Below, piece by piece: positions 1-9,028 of a stretch of DNA of 64,000 bases (position 1 is its first letter; each line of letters opens with the position of its first letter). The stretch lies in NCBI RefSeq assembly GCF_023838525.1, contig NZ_JAHUQD010000002.1:1-64000 (forward strand), written 5' to 3'. Under the pieces are notes generated by a model. That model did not search any database, had not been told where the DNA came from, and saw only the letters and a program-made list of their open reading frames with translations. A program made the translations under genes and the position numbers. The DNA comes from Caldicoprobacter algeriensis (lineage in GTDB: Bacteria > Bacillota > Clostridia > Caldicoprobacterales > Caldicoprobacteraceae).

Positions 1-23
1 GCCAGGATCAAACTCTTCACTTA
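1..23 (-). rRNA. 16S rRNA, 5' end only (runs off the left edge)
   Basis: Read on the minus strand, positions 16 to 1 give AGAGTTTGATCCTGGC, the near-universal start of bacterial 16S rRNA (E. coli positions 8-23). In that register the mature 5' end falls near position 23. The rest of the rRNA operon lies outside the window. Confidence 0.93.
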
Positions 24-90
24 AAATCTATATCCTAAACTCATATCACTTGCCGCAAATCAGTCTTACCTCTCCAGAATTGACCTGGCC

Positions 91-122
91 TTCCAACCAC
101 TGTTCAGTTTTCAAGGACCATT
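91..122 (-). promoter_or_regulatory. rRNA leader box (antitermination/processing element)
   Basis: The minus strand carries GGTCCTTGAAAACTGAACAG, the CCTTGAAAACTG motif common in Firmicute pre-16S leaders and 16S-23S spacers and usually linked to boxA-type antitermination or RNase III processing stems. It lies between the tandem promoters and the 16S start. The exact role is inferred. Confidence 0.6.
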
Positions 123-151
123 TCCCTCCGCCGCCCCCTCCAGAGCGGCGA

Positions 152-185
152 ATTATATACTATCAAATCAACTTTACTTTGTCAA
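152..185 (-). promoter_or_regulatory. rRNA promoter P2
   Basis: On the minus strand TTGACA (185-180) is followed after 17 nt by TAGTAT (162-157), with a better TATAAT (157-152) five bases further on. The bases before the -35 (AAAGGGTA) are the same as in P1, which suggests a duplicated rRNA promoter. The -10 assignment is ambiguous. Confidence 0.55.
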
Positions 186-257
186 TACCCTTTTTTTGTT
201 CCTTTTATTACGCTCTCTTAAGCCGCCATCAGCTCCCTTGGCCAACAGCCGTTATAG

Positions 258-285
258 ATTATCATACACAACCCCTGCTTGTCAA
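258..285 (-). promoter_or_regulatory. rRNA promoter P1
   Basis: On the minus strand TTGACA (285-280) is followed after 16 nt by GATAAT (263-258). It lies upstream of P2 and shares the sequence AAAAAGGGTATTGACA with it. Tandem strong sigma-A promoters are normal for rRNA operons. Confidence 0.65.
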
Positions 286-529
286 TACCCTTTTTATTGA
301 TTCAAGTAATCCTCATTTTTAGTTTTTCCCGCAGAGCTGCTTTTATGATAAAGCACACAAAGACAAAAGTATCTATATCACAAGCTTAGCAAATTGATTT
401 AAAAGGCCAAATTGTCTTTTCGTAATATAGTTGCTATCTTCGCCCTCACGTACAAACATATGATATCAAAAAACGGCATTTTATTCAACATTTTAAGACA
501 TTCCCAACGCTGCTGCCTGCGATTTAACA

Positions 530-558
530 TTGATTATTTTGGGCAAATAATATATAAT
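530..558 (+). promoter_or_regulatory. Candidate sigma-A promoter of ychF
   Basis: TTGATT (530-535), a 17-nt spacer and TATAAT (553-558) precede ychF by about 50 bp. Between the rRNA promoter P1 and this site (286-529) no gene is evident. Confidence 0.6.
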
Positions 559-606
559 TCTTCAGATGTAAACGTCTATATTAACAGTATTTGGAGGAGT
601 ATGAAC

Positions 607-1701
607 ATGAAGCTGGGAATAGTAGGGTTACCCAATGTAGGAAAGAGCACCCTGTTCAACGCCATAACGAAAGCCGGAGCGCAGGCCGAAAATTACCCCT
701 TCTGCACCATAGAGCCCAATGTAGGGGTGGTACCGGTTCCGGACCCCAGGCTGGACAAGCTAGCCGAAATGTATAAGCCCGAAAAAGTCACCCCTGCGTT
801 CATCGAATTTGTTGACATCGCGGGTTTGGTCAAAGGCGCCAGCAAAGGCGAGGGACTGGGCAACAAGTTTCTGTCTCATATACGCGAAGTGGACGCCATC
901 GTGCATGTAGTCAGATGCTTTGAAGATGAAGATATAACCCATGTGGAGGGAAGCGTTGACCCTATCCGCGATATAGAGATTATAAACCTGGAGCTCATAT
1001 TTGCCGACCTGGAAAGCCTAGAGAGGCAGATGGTAAAAGTGCAAAAAATGGCAAAAAGTGGGGATAAGCACAGCATAGAAAAGTTGCAGATAATGGAGTA
1101 CATAAAGGAAAACCTGGAAAAAGGAATTCCTGTAAGAAGCCTCACCTTCTCAGAAGAACAGCAGGATTTTGTAAGACAGCTGTTTTTGCTCACCTCAAAG
1201 CCTGTCATATACGCGGCAAATATATCCGAAAAGGACGTAGGCAATGCTCAGGATTCCCCGCTGGTCAAAAAGGTCGTAGAATACGCCCAAAAGGAAAACG
1301 CTCAAGTAGTGGTCATATGTGCCAAGCTCGAGGAGGAAATCGCGCAACTGGATAACGAAGAAAAACAGATGTTTCTGCAAGAGATGGGTTTGGAAAGCTC
1401 GGGGCTGGACAAGCTGGTATCGGCATGCTATAGCCTGCTGGGCCTCATAAGCTTTTTGACTGCCGGTCCCAAAGAAGTTAGAGCTTGGACAATCAAAAAG
1501 GGCACCAGAGCTCCTCAAGCCGCAGGTAAAATCCACAGCGACTTTGAGAGGGGTTTCATCAAAGCCGAAGTCATCCCCTATGACACTTTGGTAGCCGTGG
1601 GGTCCTATACAGCCGCAAAGGAAAAGGGGCTGGTAAGGTCTGAAGGCAAAGACTACGTCATCCAGGACGGCGACGTGGTGCTGTTCCGCTTTAACGTATA
1701 A
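607..1701 (+). CDS. ychF: Redox-regulated ATPase/GTPase YchF (Obg family)
   Basis: A 364-residue protein, the usual YchF length. It starts [15 protein letters not shown], whose GLPNVGKST is the P-loop (G1). [12 protein letters not shown] is the G3 region, a coiled-coil insertion follows, and the C-terminal TGS domain contains the segment [17 protein letters not shown]. YchF is a cytoplasmic, ribosome-associated ATPase of the Obg/OLA1 group. GGAGG at 593-597 is 9 nt from ATG 607; the ATG at 601 is too close and the reading frame back to 412 lies before the promoter. It is divergent from the rRNA operon and has no operon partner. Convergent with pgeF, 35 bp away. Confidence 0.97.
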   Translation: MKLGIVGLPNVGKSTLFNAITKAGAQAENYPFCTIEPNVGVVPVPDPRLDKLAEMYKPEKVTPAFIEFVDIAGLVKGASKGEGLGNKFLSHIREVDAIVHVVRCFEDEDITHVEGSVDPIRDIEIINLELIFADLESLERQMVKVQKMAKSGDKHSIEKLQIMEYIKENLEKGIPVRSLTFSEEQQDFVRQLFLLTSKPVIYAANISEKDVGNAQDSPLVKKVVEYAQKENAQVVVICAKLEEEIAQLDNEEKQMFLQEMGLESSGLDKLVSACYSLLGLISFLTAGPKEVRAWTIKKGTRAPQAAGKIHSDFERGFIKAEVIPYDTLVAVGSYTAAKEKGLVRSEGKDYVIQDGDVVLFRFNV

Positions 1702-1736
1702 CAGCAGAACATACTGGTATTGTTGCTTATTTAGCC

Positions 1737-2594
1737 TTAACCCTTTAACATCAATATAGCGGCCATTCTACCTGTATTGCCTTTATCCCTGCGATGAGAA
1801 AAGAACAGGTCTTGATTGCAGCTAGTACACATGTCCGCTACAGTTATGTTGTGGTGTGGAATCCCCATTTCTTCCAACTGCAGGGCATTTGCCATCCACA
1901 AGTTTACGTAATACCTGCTCGGTTTCTGACCGGGCTTTATTATTATATCCTTATATTTGTCAAAGACTTTTGCAAATTGCTCTGCCACCGGAAGGTCCAC
2001 CTCAAAACAACAAGGGCCTATAGATGGGCCAATCCCTATCAGGCACTCCTCGGGGCGCGTACCAAACATCCAGCGCATGCCCTCCAACGTCTTTGCGCCT
2101 ATGCAAGCTACCGTACCCCTCCATCCTGCATGGCTTAAGGCTATGGCCCTGCGAACAGGATCTAAAAAGAACAGAGGCACGCAGTCGGCATAGAACGTCA
2201 CCAAAGCCACCTGCGGCTCTTGAGTTATAAGGCCATCCACCTGGAGTATATCGCTCTCCTTAAAGGCACCCTTCCCCCTATCACCGGCGCCAACCACAGC
2301 TACTTTGTCGCTGTGTACCTGGTCGGAGAACACTGTATTATGAGGGTTTATATCCAGCGCACGGCAAAACCTTAAAAAGTTTTGCATAACCGCATCACAA
2401 GAATCGCCTTTCTTAAATCCCAAATTCAAGGTGCTATACTGTTGATCGCTTACTCCTCCCTTTCTGGTGCTGAAACCATGGTTCACCAATCCGGTCCTTT
2501 CAAAACTTGGTATAACGCAGTACCATACGCCTTGTCTTTCTTTCAGCTCAAAACCCATATTGAATTCCATGCCTGAACATCCTTTTCCCTTCAT
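1737..2594 (-). CDS. pgeF: Peptidoglycan editing factor PgeF (YlmD/YfiH, laccase-domain family)
   Basis: A 285-residue Cu-oxidase_4 (DUF152) family protein with the metal-site motifs of the family: HSDKV near residue 93, [10 protein letters not shown] near 135 and HAGWRGT near 155. Members act as purine nucleoside phosphorylase/adenosine deaminase-like enzymes or as editing factors that keep L-Ala in the peptidoglycan stem peptide. The start overlaps the nrdR stop (ATGA), so the two genes are translationally coupled. An alternative start at 2570 (MEFNMGFEL) has a comparable ribosome site. In B. subtilis ylmD likewise lies just beyond sigG-ylmC, so position supports the name. Confidence 0.9.
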   Translation of the reverse strand: MKGKGCSGMEFNMGFELKERQGVWYCVIPSFERTGLVNHGFSTRKGGVSDQQYSTLNLGFKKGDSCDAVMQNFLRFCRALDINPHNTVFSDQVHSDKVAVVGAGDRGKGAFKESDILQVDGLITQEPQVALVTFYADCVPLFFLDPVRRAIALSHAGWRGTVACIGAKTLEGMRWMFGTRPEECLIGIGPSIGPCCFEVDLPVAEQFAKVFDKYKDIIIKPGQKPSRYYVNLWMANALQLEEMGIPHHNITVADMCTSCNQDLFFSHRRDKGNTGRMAAILMLKG

Positions 2595-3055
2595 TCAGTC
2601 ATTTTTTCCTTCAAAAGCTTGTTTAGCTCTTCCATAAAGGTATTTATATCCTTGAACTGTCTGTACACCGATGCAAACCGCACATACGCCACTTCGTCCA
2701 GCTTCTTTAGCCTTTCCATCACCATCTGGCCAATTTGCTGACTGGTAACCTCCTGCTCAAGGGAATTGAAGACCTGCTTTTCGACATCCTGAACCAGCGC
2801 TTCTAAATCCTTGAGGGATATAGGCCTCTTTTCACAGGCTTTCAACAGCCCCCTCATGATCTTATCCCTATCGAAGGATTCCCTTCTGCCATCTTTCTTG
2901 ACGACAAATACCGGCAGCTGCTCAATTTTCTCATAAGTAGTAAACCGCTTGCCACACTTGGTACACTCACGCCGTCTGCGAATGGTAAGGCCTTCATCGG
3001 TAGGACGAGAGTCCACCACCTTGCTCTCCATGTGGTAGCAAAAAGGGCATTTCAT
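2591..3055 (-). CDS. nrdR: Transcriptional repressor NrdR
   Basis: From MKCPFC the protein has 154 residues, the family norm. It has an N-terminal zinc ribbon (CPFC near 3-6, CTKCGKRF near 31-38) and an ATP-cone domain ([16 protein letters not shown] onward). NrdR senses ATP/dATP and represses ribonucleotide reductase genes; no such gene or clear NrdR box is seen here. Homology favours ATG 3055, but an in-frame ATG at 3073 adds six residues (MLDWPA) and has the better ribosome site (GAGG), so either start may be used. It lies between ylmC and pgeF on the sporulation-gene strand. Confidence 0.94.
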   Translation of the reverse strand: MKCPFCYHMESKVVDSRPTDEGLTIRRRRECTKCGKRFTTYEKIEQLPVFVVKKDGRRESFDRDKIMRGLLKACEKRPISLKDLEALVQDVEKQVFNSLEQEVTSQQIGQMVMERLKKLDEVAYVRFASVYRQFKDINTFMEELNKLLKEKMTE

Positions 3056-3073
3056 GGCTGGCCAATCGAGCAT

Positions 3074-3288
3074 CTAAACCTCGCAAATATACGCCGGTTT
3101 AGATGGTTAGGGTATTTATAATCCGCCTTTTTAAAGGCTGCCCCACCCCCAACAGGCGGTATTTGGGACAGCTAAGCAAGAAAGCAGGGCTAAAAGCCTC
3201 GCCTTCTTTTTTATTATTATAGCCCTTTTAGGTCAGCTCGTCCACACTTATGTGTTTTTAAAGCCACACTGCCCTTCCCTGGATAGAT
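3074..3288. other. Intergenic stretch between nrdR and ylmC
   Basis: No gene seen. It holds an imperfect hairpin (about 3170-3207: GAAAGCAGGGC with GCCTCGCCTTC, two mismatches) followed on the plus strand by six T. That would be a plus-strand terminator, but no plus-strand gene precedes it closely. On the minus strand the hairpin has no T tract, so its role is unclear. Confidence 0.3.
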
Positions 3289-3540
3289 TTACCTCTTTAT
3301 GACTGCCGGATCCACATCAACCAGTATAACATCATCCCCTATCTTCTTTATATTCTCCCATGGGATGACCAGGTCCTGATCCCCTTTTAAAAATCCCAGC
3401 CACCGGCTGGGGCCAGGCACCACAATGGCTGTAATCCTCCCGCTTTGCAGGTCAAACTCCATATCGACTATTACACCCAACCGCCTGCCATCTCTGATAT
3501 TGATAACCTCCTTCTGCCTGAAGTCAGAAGTTTTCTCCAT
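3289..3540 (-). CDS. ylmC: YlmC/YmxH family sporulation protein (PRC-barrel)
   Basis: An 83-residue protein that is a single PRC-barrel fold: MEKTSDFRQKEVINIRDGRRLG, then DMEFDLQSGRITAIVVPG, and KGDQDLVIPWENIKKIGDDVILV. The YlmC/YmxH group is common in endospore formers and usually next to sigG; its molecular role is not settled. It is 209 bp downstream of sigG, beyond a terminator, so it probably has its own promoter. GGGGGAGGGTTACC ahead of the ATG is a strong ribosome site. Confidence 0.88.
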   Translation of the reverse strand: MEKTSDFRQKEVINIRDGRRLGVIVDMEFDLQSGRITAIVVPGPSRWLGFLKGDQDLVIPWENIKKIGDDVILVDVDPAVIKR

Positions 3541-3683
3541 GGTAACCCTCCCCCGTTTTTATCCGCGTTTTCGTCCAATTAAAGTTTATTCACATTGGAA
3601 CTTGAAAATGCCATATAGCTCCATATGAAATTCAATTACATCTACAACGTTCATCCTTCGAACAGGCATTGAGCAAAACAAAA

Positions 3684-3725
3684 TGACAAAAAGAGAAGCC
3701 TTACACAAAAGCAAAGGCTTCTCTT
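3684..3725 (-). terminator. Intrinsic terminator of sigG
   Basis: Perfect 12-bp stem AAGAGAAGCCTT/AAGGCTTCTCTT (3691-3702, 3714-3725). On the minus strand it is followed by TTTTTGTCATTTTG. It lies 23 bp beyond the sigG stop codon. Confidence 0.85.
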
Positions 3726-3748
3726 CTGAATCTGATTTTAAATTAACA

Positions 3749-4522
3749 TCATATATACTTCCTCATATGTGCAAGGGCCGTTTTCTCAAGCCTGGACACT
3801 TGGGCCTGTGAGATGCCTATCTCCTTCGCCACCTCTACCTGGGTCCTACCTTCAAAAAACCTTAGGGTCAATATGATCTTCTCTCTCTCGTTAAGCTTCT
3901 TCATGGCCTCCCTTAAAGCTATCCCCTCAAGCCAGCTCTCGTCCTCATTTTTCTCGTCTTTTACTTGATCCATCACGTAAATGGCATCCCCTCCATCATG
4001 ATAGATGGGCTCAAAAAGGGAAATCGGGTCCTGGATGGCATCCAGAGCAAATACCACCTCTTCCCTTGGAAGGTTGAGCTCGTTAGCAATCTCGGTTATG
4101 GTAGGTTCCTTAGCGTTTTTGCTTATGAGTTGATCCCGTACCTGCAGTGCCTTGTATGCGATATCCCTCAACGAGCGGCTAACCCTTATGGAATTGTTGT
4201 CCCTCAGGTACCGCCTTATCTCTCCGATGATCATGGGTACAGCATAGGTTGAGAATTTTACATTTTGAGAAAGATCAAAATTATCAATAGCCTTAATAAG
4301 TCCGATACACCCCACCTGAAAAAGGTCATCGATGTTCTCCCCTCGGTTGCTAAACCTTTGAATCACGCTTAATACCAGCCTGAGGTTTCCCTGGATGAAT
4401 TCGTCTCTCGCACTTTTATCGCCTGCATGCATCCGTTCAAACAACTCTCGCATCTTTTCGTTGGAAAGTACCGGTAACTTGGATGTATCCACGCCACAAA
4501 TCTCAACTTTGTTTGCCGACAT
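3749..4522 (-). CDS. sigG: RNA polymerase sporulation sigma factor SigG
   Basis: A 257-residue sigma-70 family protein. Region 2 reads GNLRLVLSVIQRFSNRGENIDDLFQVG and KFSTYAVPMIIGEIRRYLRDN. Region 4 reads LNEREKIILTLRFFEGRTQVEVAKEIGISQAQVSRLEK. The N-terminal tag KVEICGVDTSKLPVLSNEKM is diagnostic of SigG rather than SigF. SigG drives late forespore genes after engulfment. It follows sigE by about 100 bp, as in B. subtilis, and has a candidate sigma-F promoter in the gap, so both read-through and forespore-specific transcription are likely. Ribosome site GGGATGGAGG, start ATG 4522. Confidence 0.97.
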   Translation of the reverse strand: MSANKVEICGVDTSKLPVLSNEKMRELFERMHAGDKSARDEFIQGNLRLVLSVIQRFSNRGENIDDLFQVGCIGLIKAIDNFDLSQNVKFSTYAVPMIIGEIRRYLRDNNSIRVSRSLRDIAYKALQVRDQLISKNAKEPTITEIANELNLPREEVVFALDAIQDPISLFEPIYHDGGDAIYVMDQVKDEKNEDESWLEGIALREAMKKLNEREKIILTLRFFEGRTQVEVAKEIGISQAQVSRLEKTALAHMRKYI

Positions 4523-4585
4523 ACCAAAAATCCTCCATCCCTTTCACGCGATGTTGCTGCTAACTCTTCGAACAGATTCTATTGA

Positions 4586-4615
4586 AAGTATTACCTTGGA
4601 CAGAGGATTTTATTC
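4586..4615 (-). promoter_or_regulatory. Candidate sigma-F (forespore) promoter of sigG
   Basis: On the minus strand GAATA (4615-4611), 15 nt, then GGTAATACTT (4595-4586). The -10 fits the published B. subtilis sigma-F consensus GGNRANANTW at every position, and the -35 fits GYATA at 4 of 5. It lies between the sigE stop and the sigG start. B. subtilis sigG (spoIIIG) is known to have such a promoter. Assignment is by motif only. Confidence 0.5.
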
Positions 4616-4619
4616 AGCA

Positions 4620-5351
4620 TCACACCATGCGACTAATTTCCTTTTTTAACCTTTTTATTATCCTTTTTTCTAACCGCGATATGTATGATTGGGAAATTCC
4701 TAGCATATCAGCCACTTCTTTTTGCGTCTTTTCTTTGCCGTTACCCAGCCCGAACCTCAGCTCCACTATGCGCTTCTCCCGCTTTGAAAGCTTGTTTATA
4801 GCCATATCCAACAGCTCTTTCTCCACTTCGTCTTCAATGCTTCTATAGACCAGATCGTTATCGGTCCCAAGTATATCGGATAGCAGCAGTTCATTGCCAT
4901 CCCAGTCCACGTTCAAAGGCTCATCAAACGATACCTCTGCTTTCATCTTGCAATTTCTTCTAAGGTACATCAAAATCTCATTCTCGATACACCGTGAAGC
5001 ATAGGTGGCCAGCTTAATCTTCTTTGATGGATCAAACGTATTAACTGCTTTAATAAGCCCGATGGTTCCAATTGAAACCAGGTCTTCCACCCCAACCTTT
5101 GTGTTTTCAAACTTCCTGGCAATATACACCACCAATCTTAAATTTCGCTCAATCAACGTGCTCTTTACAGAGGTATCGCCCTTTTCCAACCGATGAAGAA
5201 GCTGATCCTCTTCCTCATTGGTAAGGGGAGGCGGAAGGGCTTCGCTCCCGCTTATGTAGAAGATGGGCAAGCCTTCTAGTGGGGAAAATTTAATGAGCAG
5301 TTTCATGATGAAAAAGTAGTATTGCATGGTAAGCCTTTTGCAAAATGTCAT
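4620..5351 (-). CDS. sigE: RNA polymerase sporulation sigma factor SigE (pro-SigE)
   Basis: A 243-residue sigma factor with a short amphipathic pro-sequence (residues 1-25 or so) before the SigE signature [14 protein letters not shown]. Region 2: [17 protein letters not shown] and [20 protein letters not shown]. Region 4: [16 protein letters not shown] and [22 protein letters not shown]. SigE is the early mother-cell sigma factor and is made as a membrane-bound precursor cut by SpoIIGA, encoded just upstream. ATG 5351 is chosen because GGGGGG lies 9 nt before it. A TTG at 5375 that overlaps the spoIIGA stop would add eight residues and has no ribosome site. Confidence 0.96.
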   Translation of the reverse strand: MTFCKRLTMQYYFFIMKLLIKFSPLEGLPIFYISGSEALPPPLTNEEEDQLLHRLEKGDTSVKSTLIERNLRLVVYIARKFENTKVGVEDLVSIGTIGLIKAVNTFDPSKKIKLATYASRCIENEILMYLRRNCKMKAEVSFDEPLNVDWDGNELLLSDILGTDNDLVYRSIEDEVEKELLDMAINKLSKREKRIVELRFGLGNGKEKTQKEVADMLGISQSYISRLEKRIIKRLKKEISRMV

Positions 5352-5371
5352 TTTACAATTCCCCCCTTTTT

Positions 5372-6280
5372 TCAAGCGACTATCTCTGGATGGACCAATG
5401 CCTGGTAATGCTCACTCTTCGACAATTTATTGTTATATATCCCAACAACAACGTTTCCAACGGTATACCATTTTCCGTTTTTTAATACTAAAACCTCATC
5501 GGGCTTAAAACCCATCAACAGACCACTAGGATTCCCTACCGTGGTATATGGAATTATTCTAAATCTCTCAATCCACCCTGACTTGCTGACAACCTGGACC
5601 ACCGTATGAAAGTCACCCTCCAGCGACCTAGTAAATATCTCTCGTATTTCCTGAGGCAACAACTCCTTAACCCTTGAAAACTCTACCACCATAACAGGGT
5701 GCTTACTTATGGGGTCTAAAAGCATGTTGCCAGTATCAAGCAGTGCATCAACCATGACTTCCTTCCCATCAAAGTGTATTTTTACCTTATACAGCAGCTC
5801 GTCTTTGGAAAAGTGCAGGCGAATAAACCGCCACATGGCATGCATTAAGATTATGACTAGCACCCCGGTTACTATCAGCTTATTGACAGGGTAATCTTTT
5901 ATCACAAAAACGCCTTTCTCGATAGCCATATAATCCTGTGTAAAAAAATACAGCCCCAGCGCAACGCCTCCAAAAACAAAAGTAGTAGCATAGAAGAAAG
6001 TGAATGCCTTAAAGAAGTCTTTAAAAGTGTTAAACTTAAATGCTACCAGCAACATTATCAACGATAAAGCTATTTTGAGGAAAAAGCTATGCAAAACTTC
6101 AAATCCCGGTATAAAAAATATGATTGCATATAAAGCCCCTATTCCCGCTGAAATCCACAACCTCCAAAGAGAACCCTTTACCTTAGATATCCTGAAGGTA
6201 ATCCACAGTATCGAAAAATTTATTACAAAATTATCTAGCCATAATATATCCACATATCTGTACTCTACCCCATACAGCAT
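5372..6280 (-). CDS. spoIIGA: Sigma-E processing peptidase SpoIIGA
   Basis: A 302-residue protein: an N-terminal membrane half with about five hydrophobic segments (residues 10-150), then an aspartic-protease half in which [25 protein letters not shown] carries the catalytic Asp of DTGN and [10 protein letters not shown] is near the end. It cleaves pro-SigE in the mother-cell septal membrane once signalled by SpoIIR. ATG 6280 is chosen: AAGGGG is 6 nt before it and the promoter (-10 at 6306-6311) lies inside the longer open frame reaching 6382, which rules out the upstream starts. It forms the spoIIG operon with sigE. Confidence 0.93.
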   Translation of the reverse strand: MLYGVEYRYVDILWLDNFVINFSILWITFRISKVKGSLWRLWISAGIGALYAIIFFIPGFEVLHSFFLKIALSLIMLLVAFKFNTFKDFFKAFTFFYATTFVFGGVALGLYFFTQDYMAIEKGVFVIKDYPVNKLIVTGVLVIILMHAMWRFIRLHFSKDELLYKVKIHFDGKEVMVDALLDTGNMLLDPISKHPVMVVEFSRVKELLPQEIREIFTRSLEGDFHTVVQVVSKSGWIERFRIIPYTTVGNPSGLLMGFKPDEVLVLKNGKWYTVGNVVVGIYNNKLSKSEHYQALVHPEIVA

Positions 6281-6305
6281 CCCCATTCCCCTTACCTTCA
6301 CCTTT

Positions 6306-6339
6306 ATTATAAAGCAGGGCATGTTTAAAAATTTGTAAA
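6306..6339 (-). promoter_or_regulatory. spoIIG promoter with a 22-bp spacer
   Basis: On the minus strand TTTACA (6339-6334) and TATAAT (6311-6306) are separated by exactly 22 nt. The B. subtilis spoIIG promoter is known for the same 22-bp spacing and needs Spo0A~P to be used by sigma-A. TTGTCGTTT, near the 0A-box core TGTCGAA, occurs in the inverted repeat about 90 bp upstream of the expected start (6383-6397), although that repeat is also the ftsZ terminator. Transcription would begin near 6299. Confidence 0.6.
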
Positions 6340-6354
6340 AATAGGTCTGATAAA

Positions 6355-6397
6355 ACAAAAAAATAAACGACAATAAAAACAATTTTTATTGTCGTTT
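6355..6397 (-). terminator. Intrinsic terminator of ftsZ (palindrome with possible 0A-like boxes)
   Basis: A perfect 15-bp stem, AAACGACAATAAAAA (6365-6379) with TTTTTATTGTCGTTT (6383-6397), is followed on the minus strand by TTTATTTTTTTG. It lies between the ftsZ stop and the spoIIG promoter and separates vegetative from sporulation transcription. Confidence 0.75.
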
Positions 6398-6444
6398 TGC
6401 ACCTTTGAACTAAAATTCCCTCTATTTTTGTATGTTACAACAAA

Positions 6445-6511
6445 TACGCATAAACTACCAGCCACCTGTAGATGTGGTGGCTCACACGAAGCGATGGGGT
6501 CTCCTTGCGTA
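6445..6511. repeat. Palindromic dispersed repeat, copy 1
   Basis: A 67-bp unit bounded by TACGCA and TGCGTA. It contains a hairpin (AGCCACC with GGTGGCT) and the tail GATGGGGTCTCCTTGCGTA. The sequence is clearly related to the copy at 14438-14512 and its tail to the units at 26522 and 27744. It lies between ftsZ and its terminator. Confidence 0.6.
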
Positions 6512-6543
6512 CTTTTAACCAACCCTACATGAAAAGCCTCCTA

Positions 6544-7611
6544 TCATCTAGTTCTTCTTAAGAAAATGGGTATATCCAGGTCATCGTCATCCCGGGTACT
6601 TGAAAAGAGCTTTTCTGCCGCCCGTTCTATTTTCTTTTTCCCGTCGTCTTTCTTATTCTTTTCCTCAAAACCGGTAGCAATTACGGTTATTCGTATTTCG
6701 TCCTGAAGGCTTTCATCGATCACCGCTCCAAAGATTATATTGGCATCCGGATCTGCAGCCTGAGCCACCAGCTCTGCTGCTTCATTGACCTCATATAGGC
6801 TTAAGTTTTCGCCTCCGGTTATATTCAGCAGCACGCCTCTGGCACCTTCAATGGTGGTCTCAAGCAGCGGGCTTTGGATGGCCTGTTTGGCCGCTTCTAA
6901 AGCACGTCCTTCACCGCTGGCCCTGCCAATGCCCATGTGTGCCAATCCCCTTTCTTTCATAATGGTCCTCACATCGGCAAAATCCAGATTGATTAAGCCC
7001 GGAACCGCTATGAGGTCGGAAATACCCTGCACGCCCTGCCTTAAGACATCGTCCGCTATTCGGAACGCTTCTAACACAGAGGTACGCTTTTCGACGATCT
7101 GCAACAGCCGATCATTGGGTATGGTGATCAAGGTATCAACCCTTTGCTTGAGTTCCTGAATCCCTTTTTCGGCGTTCATCATCCTCTGCCTACCTTCAAA
7201 CGCAAAAGGTTTGGTGACCACCCCTACCGTCAAGATCCCCAGTTCCTTGGCGATCTCGGCAATAACCGGAGCAGCCCCTGTCCCAGTACCTCCACCCATG
7301 CCTGCTGTTATGAATACCATATCAGCCCCTTTTAGTGCCTGCGTAATCTCCTCTCGGCTCTCTTCAGCTGCCCTCTGTCCAATCTCGGGATTGGCACCGG
7401 CACCCAGGCCCTTTGTCAGCTTTTCGCCAATCTGTATCTTCTGGTTAGCCTGGGAAGCAAATAAAGCCTGCTTATCGGTATTTACGGCAATAAACTCTAC
7501 ACCCTTCAGGCCAAACTGTATCATCCTGTTTACGGCGTTGTTTCCTCCGCCCCCTACCCCGACCACCTTAATTTCAGCAAATTGTTCCATGTCGATATCA
7601 AACTCTATCAA
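6544..7611 (-). CDS. ftsZ: Cell division protein FtsZ
   Basis: A 355-residue tubulin-like GTPase. Visible are [11 protein letters not shown] (N-terminal nucleotide loop), the tubulin signature [17 protein letters not shown] near residue 105, the T7 loop [11 protein letters not shown], an acidic linker and the C-terminal tail [10 protein letters not shown] that binds division partners. It assembles the Z ring. The start is TTG 7611, 6 nt after GGGGAGGG; ATG 7590 is a weaker alternative. It follows sbp after a 311-bp gap where B. subtilis has ftsA, which is absent here. Confidence 0.97.
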   Translation of the reverse strand: MIEFDIDMEQFAEIKVVGVGGGGNNAVNRMIQFGLKGVEFIAVNTDKQALFASQANQKIQIGEKLTKGLGAGANPEIGQRAAEESREEITQALKGADMVFITAGMGGGTGTGAAPVIAEIAKELGILTVGVVTKPFAFEGRQRMMNAEKGIQELKQRVDTLITIPNDRLLQIVEKRTSVLEAFRIADDVLRQGVQGISDLIAVPGLINLDFADVRTIMKERGLAHMGIGRASGEGRALEAAKQAIQSPLLETTIEGARGVLLNITGGENLSLYEVNEAAELVAQAADPDANIIFGAVIDESLQDEIRITVIATGFEEKNKKDDGKKKIERAAEKLFSSTRDDDDLDIPIFLRRTR

Positions 7612-7922
7612 AATACACCCTCCCCTTTACAACCTAAAAGATTTCACTCAACTGATTTCAAGGTAGTCGACACTACCTTTATCTTCAAAGGATATTCGTA
7701 GATGCAGCACTGGCTGTCTGCTCATTCACAGATTGGTCAGCACAATCGAGGCATATGTACCTGCCTTTATTTTCATTGCTTATTTTTACCAATCAACTAA
7801 ACATGCTTTTGTATAAGGCATGTCCCCTATCAATTTAGTATAAACTGACAAATTTACTATAATAGTATGTTACCACATAATTGAATAAAATTAAATCTCT
7901 TTATAGCAATTTTTATTTAATC
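7612..7922. promoter_or_regulatory. 311-bp gap upstream of ftsZ
   Basis: No gene is seen. Its ftsZ-proximal part has a small hairpin (AAGGTAG/CTACCTT at 7660-7679) around a GTCGAC core, 50-70 bp before ftsZ. The distal part is AT-rich with several -10-like hexamers on the minus strand (for example TATACT at 7839-7844) but no convincing paired -35. It probably holds the ftsZ promoter; I cannot fix the position. Confidence 0.35.
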
Positions 7923-8273
7923 TCATTGCCTTAATCTTTCACGCCAACGATTCAAAAGATAGCGCCTAATCATGGCAAAATTCTGAAAAAGCCTGGTACC
8001 AAAAGCAAAGATGGCTGCCAGATATATAGGCACGTCCAGCCTGTCTCCTATATAAGCCAGACCTGCAGCTAGAAATGCATTGCCAAAAAATCCGGATATA
8101 AAAGCATCTGGCTCAAATTTTTGTTCGAGGCTTGCCCTTATCCCACCGAAGACCGAGTCTAAAGCTGCAAGGACAGCAATTGACATGTAGGATGAATACG
8201 CCATGGGTATATGTATAGGCAACGTTAACCCCAGTATTATGCCCACTAAAATTCCGATAATGGGCAACAACAA
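7923..8273 (-). CDS. sbp: Small basic protein Sbp (DUF1290)
   Basis: About 116 residues with three to four hydrophobic helices, GGIRASLEQKFEPDAFISGFFGN and YLAAIFAFGTRLFQN, and a basic tail RRYLLNRWRERLRQ. This is the DUF1290 family conserved between divIB and ftsZ in Firmicutes; function unknown, membrane location expected. AAGGAGGTGAG is followed 8 nt later by TTG 8273, taken as the start; the frame reaches back to TTG 8291, before that ribosome site. It overlaps or abuts the end of the second DUF881 gene. Confidence 0.88.
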   Translation of the reverse strand: MLLPIIGILVGIILGLTLPIHIPMAYSSYMSIAVLAALDSVFGGIRASLEQKFEPDAFISGFFGNAFLAAGLAYIGDRLDVPIYLAAIFAFGTRLFQNFAMIRRYLLNRWRERLRQ

Positions 8274-8274
8274 A

Positions 8275-9018
8275 CTACTCACCTCCTTCAACGGGCCTGG
8301 CGTAATCGAAATTCACTTCCCCATAATATCGGGGTATCTTTACATTATCAAGCTTTTTGATGCTGAACTCAAGGCCATAAAAGGTAAGTATATGATATAC
8401 ACTATCAGGTCGTTTAAAATAATCAGCAAGGGCATCGGGATCACCGATAGCATGAATGATAAACGGCGGAGCAAACCGTTGGCCTGCTCCAACGGTGATG
8501 GTAGGCCCCCCGCAGCTTATCCTGGATGTGGCCAAAATCCTTGCACCGTTTATAGCAATGGCCTCGGCACCCGCTGCCTTAAGCTCATTGACCACCTCTA
8601 ACAGGTCTATATCATGCACGATAAAATCGGAAATAGAATAAGGCTCATCTGGCATGATGGTATCTTTTTTTCGATCATTGAGTATGACTTCAATTCCAGG
8701 CCCTTCCAAATCAGTAAGCCCTGCCAGTATCCTTGCCTGTTCAAGCTGCTTTCTAATCTCCTCTCCCCTATATATTCTTTCTGTAGCTTCCTTTTCATAC
8801 TTATTGAGTACAACCTCTTTTTGGCTTAGGTCATCCTTCAGTTGACGGTTTGTCTCTTGCAGAGCCTTAAGCTGGCTCATCAATTCCTGAATCTTGTGTA
8901 CAGAAGTTGTAACCCCTATATCATAGCCTATCCTCTGATTGTCAAAACACTTCACAATGAAGTAACTCAAAAGCATGGCCATAAAGCTTAAAATTAACAA
9001 GTCCTTCCTTACCTTCAT
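8275..9018 (-). CDS. DUF881 protein, YlxX-like (second of a pair)
   Basis: 247 residues: an N-terminal membrane anchor (LLILSFMAMLLSYFIVKCF), a coiled coil (IQELMSQLKALQETNRQLKDD) and the DUF881 domain with EVVNELKAAGAEAIAINGARI, SRISCGGPTITVG and PFIIHAIGDPDALADYF. DUF881 proteins lie with division genes (B. subtilis ylxW/ylxX) and are predicted to face the cell surface; their role is unknown. 10 nt downstream of its paralogue at 9029-9757. Confidence 0.9.
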   Translation of the reverse strand: MKVRKDLLILSFMAMLLSYFIVKCFDNQRIGYDIGVTTSVHKIQELMSQLKALQETNRQLKDDLSQKEVVLNKYEKEATERIYRGEEIRKQLEQARILAGLTDLEGPGIEVILNDRKKDTIMPDEPYSISDFIVHDIDLLEVVNELKAAGAEAIAINGARILATSRISCGGPTITVGAGQRFAPPFIIHAIGDPDALADYFKRPDSVYHILTFYGLEFSIKKLDNVKIPRYYGEVNFDYARPVEGGE

Positions 9019-9028
9019 TCCCTACCCC

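Noticed and set aside
412-606. N-terminal extension of YchF
   Set aside because: The frame is open, but the extension covers the promoter at 530-558, and a good ribosome site precedes ATG 607.
3170-3207. Plus-strand terminator for ychF
   Set aside because: It is 1.4 kb beyond the ychF stop with pgeF and nrdR on the other strand between; the stem is also imperfect.
6281-6382. Longer SpoIIGA beginning at 6382
   Set aside because: The promoter with the 22-bp spacer lies inside this stretch, and the family N-terminus matches the start at 6280.
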